Assembly: GCF_003473485.1 (NCBI RefSeq)
Contig: NC_053048.1
Coordinates: 52,821,755-52,885,754 of the forward strand
DNA from: Medicago truncatula
Taxonomy: Eukaryota > Streptophyta > Magnoliopsida > Fabales > Fabaceae
Direction of reading: 5' to 3'
DNA length: 64,000 nt
Shown here: positions 1-13,800 of the stretch, in pieces
Position numbering within the stretch: position 1 is the stretch's first letter
Layout: each line of letters opens with the position of its first letter
Notes under the pieces: model-generated
The model's input: only the letters and a program-made list of their open reading frames with translations
What the model was told of the DNA's origin: nothing
Database searches by the model: none
Made by a program: the position numbers and the translations under genes

Positions 1-53
1 AGCTATAACATAAGTGTCTGTGTCACCAAAGTATAACATAAGTTTTGCGAAAA

Positions 54-268
54 AAGTTCATAAATAGGAATCAATGTGCATACGAAAATAAGTGGGATGA
101 CAGGAATGGATGATGTAGGTACTGTGAAGGAACCAAGTTTAAGGTTCATTGCATTCCCTTGTTGTACTGAGAATGTTTGAAGTTGTGCTAAACATGTGTT
201 CATTACAATTGTACTTGCCAATATAGGTAACATCCTTGTTAGGATTTTTACTTCTTCAACCTGTGTCA
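54..268 (-). pseudogene. NPF (NRT1/PTR) transporter exon fragment
   Basis: The frame reads like the start of the last exon of NPF4-type proton-coupled nitrate/peptide/hormone transporters: it contains TQVEEVKILTRMLPI, then TIVMNTCLAQLQTFSVQQG, and PLIFVCTLIPIYELF, covering roughly two membrane helices. A splice acceptor (AG at 270-269) precedes it. After the codons for ELF (near position 54) the similarity stops abruptly and the sequence becomes AT-rich repeat. No other NPF exon is visible between here and RPL13, where the 5' exons should lie. I infer an isolated, truncated fragment, probably separated from its gene by transposon activity. The remainder could lie left of the window only if the break is an intron, but no good donor motif is seen there. 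Confidence 0.6.
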
Positions 269-295
269 CTTGTTAGGGTTCTTAGCTATCTTAAG

Positions 296-648
296 TTGTC
301 TTAAATCCTATAACAACTTATAGCAATTAGAAGAACAATTTAACGTTATTTTATCTTTTGCTATAAAAATAGCTTATGCAAGCTTATATATATGACAATT
401 TTCATGAGTTGTTTTCAACTTATATTCACATAAGTTCTTAGTTCTTCAGTGTAGCTTATAAAAACAACTTATAGCAATTAGAAAAACAATTTAACGTTAT
501 TTTCTCTTTTGCTATAAACATAGCTTATGCAAGCTTATACATAAGTGCTTATTATGATAAGTGCTTTTGCTATAAGCTGCAAACATAAGTGCTTATCATG
601 CTATAAGCTGCAAATAAGTTTTTTTTTTATCCAAACAGACACTTAATC
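296..648. repeat. MITE-like repeat with internal direct duplication
   Basis: A block beginning AACTTATAGCAATTAGAA and running through ATAGCTTATGCAAGCTTATA occurs twice, at about 310-390 and 466-540. It ends in a run resembling TTATCCAAACAGACACTTA, whose reverse complement (TAAGTGTCTGTTTGGATAA) is a typical terminus of legume miniature transposons. Degraded relatives occur at 7050-7300 and 53300-53530. Confidence 0.5.
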
Positions 649-1950
649 CAGATCTACTTAACCAAAACAACGACATCAAAATCATAATCAAGCACAAATT
701 TCGAACTCTACCACACAATCTCAAATTTAAAAATTAACCTAATATTGAAAATCATAGATATAAACGCCAATAAACACAGAATCAAGTAAAAAATCGCTAC
801 ATTAGAAGCAAAATTCTGAATCAAAGAACAGAAATTAATTTAAAAATGAAAAAAATCAGGTGTGAGATGTAACTTGAAAAAACCGCAGAGAAGAAGAAGC
901 GCGGTGGAGAATAAGAAGCGAGGTGTAGATCGAAGAAAAATCACGGCGAAGATCGGAGAAGAATCGCGGTGGAAATCACCATTTTCGCTTCTCAGTGTTC
1001 TCGCGTGAGTTTTTCTGCAAAATGAGTGATGATTTTTGATCCAATTTTTTTTGATAAAAAAATGAAAATACCCCTGGACTTCAAACATAATTACAATTTA
1101 CAACTATGCCATTGAAGAAAACTGGCACTTCTCTCCGTGTTTTCCCTTTTCTTATTTTTACTCTATTTTAAAAACTTAAAACTAAAAATAAAAAAGCAAA
1201 ACTCATTTTAGCTCTTTCACTGTTTTAGTTCTTAAAACTAAAAAACCCAAAACATTTTTAAAAAATTATATTTTAAAAATAGATAATCAAACAAATTTTT
1301 AATTTTTTAATTTTTAAAAACTAAAAAAGTGTTTCAAACATGCCCTAAATATGCCATTTCTGAAACTAGTTTTTTGAAAGAACGTAAAATGGAACATTAA
1401 CAGGAAGTACATTAATAGGAAGTTCAAGAAACGATTGAATTGCAGAATAAAAGAAGACAAGATTAATAAAAAAAAACAAATAATTAGTAAAAAATAGAAA
1501 ACAAATAAAAATAAAAAATATGTCAAAAAAAAGTAGATTCAATTGCAGCATGAATCGAAAATCTTGAAGGGAAGCAATCAAGTGTAATGCTGTAATGCTA
1601 TGCAATCATTTTCCAGGATTCAATAGAGCAGAGAATCTGAAGCAGTGGTATTCCGGAAATTATAATTTTCTAAAACCAAGCAGTCGTAATCGATCATGGC
1701 AAACCCAGAAAATTGAGCAATTCTAATTTTCTAAATTCTAGCAGTTGTGAACGTTTTCCAGGAAACTAAATCAATGATTTAGATTTAGGGAACAAAATCG
1801 ATTCTAATAAAAGAAAAACAAAATCGGAAGTGATGCTGGATTTTATTTTACATAAAAAGGGCAAATTAGTCAGTTTGTGTCCAAATGTTGGGGGGTAAAA
1901 GTATAATAAGTGCAGGGGTATGGGTATGTGGTATAACTTCCCCCTAACCC
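649..1950. other. Gene-free stretch left of RPL13
   Basis: No coding region is supported here. Positions 1240-1350 are poly-A/T rich and end with GTGTTTCAAACATGCCCTA, a transposon-terminus-like string. The purine-rich run at 880-1010 on the + strand reads as a pyrimidine-rich leader on the other strand, but no recognisable protein follows it. Confidence 0.5.
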
Positions 1951-2169
1951 TATTCTAGTCTCCGTATTCTTCTCTTCAGTTGCTCCTGCTCGTGAAATCG
2001 CCGCAGGTACGGTACCTCACTCTCTCACCTTCTCCTTTCACATCCCAATCACTACTCTTGCTGCTTTTCTCATCGTAGATCTCAACTTTTTCTATACAAT
2101 ACTCGATTTCAATTAAACCTTTCTGATTTATTATTGTTTTTTGGTTGATATTCGAAGGTAAGGTGAAAA
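1941..2169 (+). promoter_or_regulatory. RPL13 promoter edge and 5' leader
   Basis: A telo-box-like string CCCTAACCCTA (about 1943-1953), common in plant ribosomal-protein promoters, is followed by a pyrimidine-rich leader. A 5'UTR intron is plausible, with a donor at CCGCAG|GTACGG (near 2008) and an acceptor at GGTAAG just before the start codon. The exact transcription start cannot be fixed from sequence. Confidence 0.4.
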
Positions 2170-4919
<2,750 letters not shown>

Positions 4920-6779
4920 AAACTTCAGGAAGTCTGAGTTCCTAATTTACCCTTATGATAGTTCTTGCAAGACAATTTTTGTTTGAGATTTCGTTAAAAG
5001 AATTTGCTTAGTCTAAGACATAGATCACCGTTGCTGTTATTTTGTGAACTATTGCTATTCAAGTTTGTTGGTTTAACTAGCATTCTTGTCAGATTAGCAT
5101 GTTTTATTTTTCATGGGATACTATCAAGTCTTTTTCCAGACAAAAATCTTGGAAGGGTTGGTAATTTTGCTAGTATTGTCATAACTAGTAATAGTGAATT
5201 ATATATTGCTTAATATATTAGTGGTTTTAAATAACACATTTTTTTTTTGTTAAAAAAAACATCACACTTCTTTCTTGATTATGGATTTTTTTTTTTCTTT
5301 TTATTTGAATCTGAAGTCAAGTTTCTTAGGCCAGATAAATCTCTGTTTGTATTTTGACATCTCTTCGATACAAGTTTTGATTGTGTTGTTTTAAAGGTGT
5401 CATCTATGTTTATTGTTTCTCATGGTCAGCCCATCTTTGAATCAAACTTGGGTGTTATAACTTGCTGTTGTGAAATTGCATTGGATTGGAAAATTAAGCA
5501 GTACCGTAATTTTCCAGATCATGCGAACATGACTTTATGACTGCGTTATTGTGCTTGATTTGAATAATAAGTTCGATCATACATGGATTATCTGGTTTTA
5601 AAGCGAACTCAGTGCTACTCACTACATATGAATATAAGTTCGATCAGTAATTTCTTTCACTCGTTAAGTTTTTTGTTTCAGTACTTGTTTTAATCTTAAT
5701 CAAAATAAAAAAGTATTACTTTTTTTAATACAAATTTTTACCAGCTAAAACACTGTTAAGGTATATAACTTTATGTTCAAATATGCGCATGTTGAACCGT
5801 ACTGACTTTTTGTTGTTGTTGAGAGATGACAGATTCTTTTTTGTAAATGGTGGGATCCCTTTCCAGACCCTGCTTATGCAGGAGCTTTAGTGCACGGGTT
5901 GCCCTTTTTTATACGTATGGCATGCTTAAATATAGTAAACTACGTATGGTTTCTTCTATTTGTGCAGCTTTTACATTTTTGAAGTCAAATGCTTTGATAA
6001 TTTTTAACCTGAATTTGTAATTTGCAAAACACAATTACAAATGAGATTTGGTTTCATCATTCGAAACAAAAGCATATTTGTGAATAAACAGGGAAAATCA
6101 AATCTAGCAACAAATTTACTGTCAATGGCAATTTTTGTAAAGGAATATAGGATATTGGTCTAACACAATATGCAGTAATACTGACAGCATTGAAATAGAA
6201 AATGCATGCATTTAAACTGTTTCTGATTTTGCGAAAATGAAAGGCATGATGTAAAATCGTAGTGGTCTGATACAGTTTGTAGTGATGATTCAGAAGTCTT
6301 CCAAATTTTACCAACACCATAGTTGTTGATTTACATATGATTATAATAACAACAGTGACATCATTTCTTAACTCATCTTAATCTAGACAAGCTCTCATAC
6401 TAGTCTCTTTCTCATGATATGAAATTGTTCTCTTGACCATCTACTAGTTAGTACCATGATTTAAACTCTACCAGTACCCACATAACTTATTTTCTTGAAT
6501 AACAGTCTATATGCAAATTAATTTCCAAAACAAACAATGCACACACTGATCTACATAAAGTCCTAAACTACTCCAGTTCCTGAATCTGATTATAACCAAG
6601 AGGTCCTCAGTTATTTCTGCTGTTGAAGTTCTTTCTTTCACTTAAGCTTGAGTAAACAGATCAAGGAACACATTCAGCTATCATCGCCACAAACTCTCCC
6701 TACTACTCTACTGTCTTTCTACACCTGCGTGTAGAATTGTATAACAAACTACGGCGAGGAGATAGAGCATGGAAGCTAA
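4920..6779. other. Intergenic region between RPL13 and the X8 gene
   Basis: Contains the 3'UTR of RPL13 and, on the other strand, the 3'UTR of the convergent X8 gene. I see no further gene, RNA or well-bounded repeat. Confidence 0.6.
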
Positions 6780-8528
6780 CTATGGGCTCATGCCGAGTCT
6801 TCCACCGACCAATAATGTCACCACAACCATGCAGCTCAGCAAAGGTCTCAGACCAGTTGAATGAGAGGAATCCAATGGAGAGCTTTGAGGTCCAAACCCT
6901 ACTGGAGATGAGGTAGTACTAGAGCTGCAAATAAAGACGACCGTGATTAATACTCCGTTGTTCCATATCTATTGATGTTTTAAGCTTAGTGTACACATAT
7001 TAAGAAATAAAAATTCAACTTACACTTGATAAGTGAGTCTGTTTGGGACTGGTTAATTTGAATTGATCTACTGAGATAAGCAATTCTGAGACTGTTTGAA
7101 ACATGGACATAAGTTGTTTTCAACTTATTTTCACAAGGCCACCAGGATAGCCTATGAAAAGTGAAAACAACTTATAGATTATATGAAAACAAGTTGACTT
7201 TATTTTATCTTTTGGTATAGAAATAGCTTATAAATAAGCACCTATGCTATAAGTGCTTAATAGCATAAGGACTTAATTAAGCTCTTAATCCAAAGAAGGT
7301 CTAAATTAGGCTTATTTATCCCTAGTATCTGTCATTGATTGCACTACATATTTTTAAGTTTTCTTTCCATCTACAGTTTGTTACAAGAAAAACATTGATT
7401 AGGCCTTAAATTTCTAAAACATAATAGTTTTGAAATAAACCTATAAATCTAAAACATCCATAGATATTTGAATAGAGTTAAGTATCTTATAGGATTAAAA
7501 AGGATTCAAAGAATTTTTGCATAATGAAATGAAAGCTTTCCCTTCACGGTTCTGACTTACCCGCCGGATGCGCCTGCGCCAGCTCCTCCTCCTGAAGATG
7601 ATGGGAAGATGCAGGTACCAGAACCTAGTCACAATTCAAAAGAGAGTTCATCAAAACATATCTTAAAATTTCATCAAGCATAATATGAAAAATTAGGATA
7701 TAAAACTATTAAAGATCTTACTAGGATTAGTGTTAGTGATGGTAGCAACCCCTCCAAAGTCACAGCTTGTTGCAGCAGGATTCTTTACATAGTAGCTGTT
7801 GAATGCAAAAGAAGCATGGTTTTGAAGTGAATTTGGATTGTAACAGATACCACCTTGGTTTATTTGTGAACAATCAGTTCCTTTTGTTCCACAAGCATAG
7901 TCCAATGCTGTTTGAAGTGTAGATTGTGGTGTTCCAGGTTTAGCCACACACCAGCTACCTCCTGAAGAAGATGGAGGACTTGTGCTTGAAGGTGGAGGAT
8001 TTGTGACAGGAACAGTTCCTGTTCCTCCTGATAATGGTGATGGTGGTGGATAAGAATTCACTGGTGTTGTTCCTCCTGGAACAGTTATAGGTGTAACAGG
8101 TACCGGTGAATTTGCTGGATTTGTTGGTGATAATGGAACAGATGGTGGAGTAGTAGAAGGAACTGTGACAGGTGTTGCACCTGGATTTGTTGGAGAAACT
8201 GTTGTGACAGGATTGGTTGAAGGAACAGTGATGATTGTTGGTGCTGGGTTTGTGTCTTGAAGTTTTCTCCCAATCTTGTGATTTGTAACAAGAAACTGAA
8301 TCTGAGACTTTGAGATCTTGCTTTTTTGAAGGAATCTTGCTCCAGAAAAAGTTGAAAATGCATTGGTTCCTGAAAAGAATTTGAAAGTAGCATAATTAGA
8401 GTGTAAAAACAGCATTAAACAAGGTTCACAAGAAGAATAATGATTGATTAGTGATTAGATTACTTACCAGAACAGAAGAAAATGAGAAAAGATAGGAACA
8501 AGAGGCAAGTAGAAGCTTCATTGGCCAT
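6780..8528 (-). CDS. X8-domain GPI-anchored, callose-binding-type protein
   Basis: Four exons join in phase: 8528-8468, 8369-7722, 7624-7561 and 6924-6780, giving 305 aa. Residues 1-24 form a signal peptide with a hydrophobic core (CLLFLSFLIFF). About 60-155 is a Pro/Thr/Ser-rich linker. The X8 domain runs from W160 with six cysteines (161, 180, 187, 196, 223, 241), the CBM43 pattern of beta-1,3-glucan binding. The tail is a Ser-rich patch followed by a hydrophobic C-terminus (LLSCMVVVTLLVGG), as in GPI-anchored PDCB-like proteins of plasmodesmata and cell wall. There is no glycosyl hydrolase domain, so this is a binding protein and not a glucanase, although databases often name such proteins glucan endo-1,3-beta-glucosidase-like. 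Exon 1 was chosen because it supplies the signal peptide and a perfect donor (CTG|GTAAGTA). A MITE lies in intron 3. Confidence 0.93.
7050..7300. repeat. Degenerate MITE in intron 3 of the X8 gene
   Basis: Strings such as ATAAGTTGTTTTCAACTTAT, ATAGAAATAGCTTATAAATA and CTATAAGTGCTTAATAG match the family at 296-648 and at 53300-53530. No intact termini or target duplication are visible. Confidence 0.5.
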
Positions 8529-9076
8529 GATGAAAGAAATAGTGTTTCTGGAATTTAGAATGGAGCTGTTGGAATGTTAGTGTGATTTATGATGTAGATG
8601 ATGCAAATGCTTTTAAAAACTTAGCATAGAATAGAACATGACAGAATTTTTTTTAAAGGCCTATCCTTGAACTAAAGGTATAAAGGTTAGGTAAAACAAG
8701 AAGTGAGAAATGAGAGAATGAAAACGATGTTTTATGTTGTAAAATGACAAAGAAAAATATGTTTCTTTGATACTAAGGAAATGTTTTTGGTCTGGTTTTT
8801 TTCACAGTACCATTTGCACAAAGAAGCAAAATCAAAATGGCTTTATTGTTTCCTTCTTTGTATTTTCTAAAGCTTTAATACTCCTTTATACAAAGTGCAT
8901 TATCTAGCTGCTTCTCTTTATATAGTTGACACAAATTAATCATGTGCATTGAATTGAACAGATGTTGGTCTACGAGGGACTGGGACACACATGCCTGTTT
9001 TTTTTCTCTGTTGAGCACAGAAACCACTTTGTGGCTTATGGTTAATGGTTAATGTTGAGATTTTTTTTGAGTTGCG

Positions 9077-9250
9077 GTATTTCAACAACCATTTGAGTAA
9101 CAACTTTTGTGATGACCACTAATTTACAAAGGAAAGTAGATAGTGACACGGAACCCAAAGTAATAGAGAAATAAAGTAAAAAAATAATGTGAGTATGAGA
9201 GATAAAGTTGTCACATATATTGTCACAAAATGGTTGTCAAAATATCATTT
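9077..9250. mobile_element. Small inverted-repeat element (MITE)
   Basis: The left end GGTATTTCAACAACCATTT is mirrored by the right end AAATGGTTGTCAAAATATC. The interior (ACAAAGGAAAGTAGATAGTG and AATAGAGAAATAAAGTAAAA) is closely matched by 44905-45065, so this is a two-copy family within the window. The target duplication was not resolved. Confidence 0.55.
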
Positions 9251-9267
9251 CTCTTTTTTATATATTT

Positions 9268-9510
9268 AAGGCTTAATTACACTTTTGGTCCTTGCATTTT
9301 GACCAGCTGAAAATGGTCATGCCTCTTTCAAATCGAACAAAACCGTCCCTAAACTATCATGTTTTTTTGCAGTTTTAGTCTTACCTCTTATTCTCTGCGT
9401 TTCTGGAGTTGAAAATAAGAGGTAGAACTAAAACTGCAAAAAAACATGATAGTTTAGGACGATTTTGTTCGATTTAAAAGAGGCAGAACCATACGAGACC
9501 ACTTAATATT
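9268..9510. mobile_element. Palindromic MITE
   Basis: Two arms of about 80 bp, centred near 9405, are near-perfect reverse complements (for example CTAAACTATCATGTTTTTTT against AAAAAAACATGATAGTTTAG). The left terminus GGCTTAATTACACTTTTGGTC belongs to the same terminus type as the elements at 56877 and 61301. The right terminus is degraded. Confidence 0.7.
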
Positions 9511-10813
9511 TAATATAGAGTATGCACACATAACTATGTTATGTGCCGTTGGATTCCCTTCTGACCCAGTCATGAATGATTACTGGCTAATGTACCAACC
9601 TTATGAACAAAGTGGTGGCACGTGTTGAATTAAGACAAAAAGTAAATAAATTCTATTTTGGGGTAATCCTACTCAATAAGAATATGAAATTTAAACTTTT
9701 TTTTAGGGATATATGAAATTTAAACTGTTTGTCAAAAAAATGAAAAATTAAACTCTTGAATAATTTGTAATAATAGTTTCGCCATTTTGTATACTGATTT
9801 ATTTCTTAAATGTCTCACTTGAGTGATATAGAAAACATATAATATAGAAAAAGTAGAAAAGAAAAAGATATGTAATGGGGCGGTGTGGTGATAAAGGAAA
9901 AACAAGATAAAAATAAAATAAAATTGGAGAAAGTTTCTATTTTAGAAAATAATTTAATTGAATGATGAGACCTTGATTCATTATAGCATGTGCATTGGTG
10001 TCGGTTTAAAGTATCTATTGAGGATTCGATCGAAAAGTAGACAATAATAACTATTGAGGATCTAGTTTGGTCGACATAAAAAAAATAAAAAATAAAAAGT
10101 CATATTCGCTCAGCAATCAGTAATTTGCTAACTAGTTCTTGACTTCTTGCTGTCCAAGGGGGTCAATATAGCAAAATTATTTAGAACTAAACTGGTAATA
10201 TATCATTTTTCTTTCTATCTAAGATGATAAAAATCTTCTACCAAAAATGCATATTGAACGGGGACGACCCACGTGGAATATTCTATTCTACATTTCTGGG
10301 GCTGCTCCTTCTAAAAAAAAAAGTGCTACTAGCCGAAAGCAAAGCAAGTGATGGAACCAATGTAGTGGTATATGTATCAATCAAAAGGGTCCACTGAATC
10401 CTATAAAACACAGAACAAGGGCAACTATCCATGAATCGTTTTCCTCTTGAGTTAAGCAATTGAAATTGTATGATTATTAAGAAATAAGCCACCACATCTA
10501 CAAGTCAAGAAAGAAAACCAAGCAAAAGTATTGTCTGAGGGATATCAACACATTCCTACATTAGTTGTAAATATATAATGCCAACTAATTAATAAAGGGA
10601 AAAAAACATGAATGAAATACATTTTTTAACACATTCCTACATTAGTTGAAATTTAAATTAATCCCAGTAAATTATGTTGATCCCGTATAAGTTTAAAACC
10701 AGGGATGCATATATACAAAAAGATGAGCTAGAAATCTAACAAGTTAACAAAAAAATCACCAGCTCTACTAACTCCTGTCATAATTAACAAGTAAATAGCA
10801 GCAGTTTATCTTG

Positions 10814-13800
10814 TTAAGCCATGTCAGACTCAACAAACATGTTGGTGAAGAAAGGATCAAGAATTGCTTCCTTGGCCGAAGCATACTTGTCAAGACGTTT
10901 CTTCAAGGAGCGTAGATCTCTCTCATCCTTTGAAGTTCGTTCCTGCAAATGCAATAACAATTGTTCATTATACACTGCCTTCTTTTTGCTCAATCATTTG
11001 CTATCATCAGAAATCAGTTCAGCCACTCTGTTGAGCGACATTGTTTAGTTAATTTAAGACTAGTTTATGAGCACCCAAAAACTTTATTAAACTATCAGAA
11101 GACTGATTTTTTCATCATTAACTAATATAACAGAATCATATATTGAAAACGAGTAATGCAAAGTTGTATAACATCAAAATCATGCATGGCATGATTAAGA
11201 GTGTTATATCTAAACCTGAAAATTGCAATTCCAAAATGTTCATAGGGAAAATAAGCAAAACAAGCATCATATGGTTTGCTAAAAATAGACAAGACTTACA
11301 AATGATTTCTTCGTGAGGAGTATGTCTACCAAGTAGACCAACCATAACACATTTGTTTTAGGGAAACTGCAGATTTGAAAAAGCAACGGAAATTTAGTTT
11401 CTGAGAAATACAAAAAACAATAAAGAACATTGCAAATTCTAAACCAAGACTAATGCCAACAATGTGTCGAATATTATAATATCAAAGCAAATTATCATAT
11501 TGTTGTCGAATAATTCTTGAATCAGTTGAATGGCATGTAAAAATTTTGGTACACAACCAAAAATTTCCATGCAGACAGAATGTCAAAAGAGGGGATTTAT
11601 CGTCTACAAGGAAGACTTGACTTGAGAAGAATCCCATGTGTACAAGACTACAGTCTACATATACACCACATAGGTATATTCTTTCCCAGAATAGTACAAC
11701 AAAGAGGTATTTTACACTTAATCACTCTTTTATGTTCAAATGAACAATCCACACGCACGCACACAAAATGGGACTATTATAACCAAGCATTCAAACTATT
11801 GTTATCCAAGTAGGGTGAAAACTGGCTATAATAAATAAATATGAGAATCTAACCTTCCTTCCCACCAATCTTCAGTCACCGCCTTCATCCTCCGATATGT
11901 TTCCGACTATACATGCGAATGTAATAGTTAGATCCATTAATTCAATCAGATATAACTTTTACAACCCAAAATAAGCATTTCCTACCTGTTTGTCTCCTTT
12001 TGGGCCTTTAAATAGGTCAGGATCGGAGGAAAGATCTAAGAACAGTATGCTACCACCTGTGTAAATATGACAGCAGTTAATCATAGCAAGTGACAAATTT
12101 AAGGCCCAATAGCATACCTAAACCAAGAATTCCAGCGCTCACCTGTGCTTATTCTTGATAGAGTGAAGTCAATAATAGATATTATTAATCCATACGTTTC
12201 GACTAACAAGTTTTTGCCGTCAAGAGTGAACTGCAACGTTGCAGAATCATCACTTCGGCTGACAAGTATATTTCCCCTAACCAATTGAATATTCATAAAT
12301 TAGTAATCTTACAAATACAAGGATTGCATATATAACGTCATTACATGAACACCCACCAGTGAAGATCTCGATGTTCAAATTCAAATGCAGACTCAGCCAC
12401 AGCAAGCCCAGCTGCAACCTGTATTTTACAATGGAAATCAAAATAAATAATCCGTCATTAAGCTGCAAGCACTTGACAGGTACAGTAATAATATAACATG
12501 TAATACATACCTGAACCAGTAAAGTCCTTGCCTCGTCAATATTAAGGAGCACAAAACTTTCAAGATCCTTGCCCCCATGTTGTTGTACGAAGACCATGTA
12601 ACACTAAATGTGACCATAAGTTAGTATACTAATGCACATTAAACTGTTAAATGCAAATATTCTTGCTTGGAAAATGTAGTCGCTAGGGCCCACTTTGGTT
12701 CCTAATTTACATTAAAAAAAGTTCTGACAAACTTGAATATATTTGAGGTGCAAAAACAGATTTCAACGACGAGAAGCTATTATATAGAAGACTTATAGTC
12801 ATTGTAATATTTTATTTTTCTCGTCCCGTAATATAAATGTGATGACAAGTTTATCCACACTGGCTCTTAATCTATAGAATAATGGATTATTCGGTAAATA
12901 CAAAAAATATAGTGAGCAACCAAAGAGCATCCTCATGTCTATTCGTTCAAAACAATATATTACGGCAAGTGAAATTTAAATTAGAAATACACACAAGTCC
13001 ATAATCAACACGGTAAATCAGGAAACCTGTTGCTCTGGAAACTCCTTTGGGTGATCATTCTCTGAATTATGCTTGCGATCCCAATCTTCCCATGCTCGAA
13101 TCAGGTCCGCATCATAAAGACCTTGGCACACCCTAAATCTGTCACAGAAGACGAACCACATATAGATGAGACCATAGTACTTATAGGCAAATGAGTAAAA
13201 ATTTGTGCTCGGGGCATATAGAGCAAAACAACTTTTAAGCTATGCATTATGGAGAAGGCTCTTCTAACCATCACATTTCTATAGTCACCCATGCCGCAAT
13301 GGCAAAAGTACAAACCCAATGGTGGAAAAGTCAAAAATTATGGTTAGTGGTAAAATTGGAAACAAAATTTTAGTTTTCCCATAGAAAATGGTTTTGATCA
13401 GCACCTTAAAATTATTTAAGTCAGATACTCACTCTATGGATTCTATGAATGTTCTGCATAGATTATTAGAAACTCCATCACTTCCTCTTAATTGATTAAG
13501 AGTTTGGCTAAGAAACACCTCCTCCAGCAATTCTACCGATCTCTGTAGTACATAAAGCCACATAGTTCATTAACATAACAATACTAGTAGTTTACCTGTG
13601 ATCACAACATCCAAGATCCAACCACTTTAATCAAATTTAACAATGTATTGATCAAGATGTTTCATCAAATATTCTAACTGAATTAGGGTAAACATAGTTT
13701 TATTTAAAAAATCCCTCTTGGGGACAATAATATTACGATATATTACAAATTACAATTACCTTTTGGACTTCTCCATTCACTCTGAAGTCCCCATCAAAAG

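Larger units (their letters stand above)
8529..10813. other. Intergenic region between the X8 and HASPIN genes
   Basis: Holds the X8 gene promoter on the minus strand and two inverted-repeat elements, described separately (about 9077-9250 and 9268-9510). A possible TATA string (CTATATAAAG on the minus strand, 8927-8918) is rather far from the start codon. No gene is supported. Confidence 0.5.

Noticed and set aside
840-1088. 82-codon minus frame with a hydrophobic end
   Set aside because: No family resemblance and no sign of splicing or promoter; low-complexity leader-like DNA.
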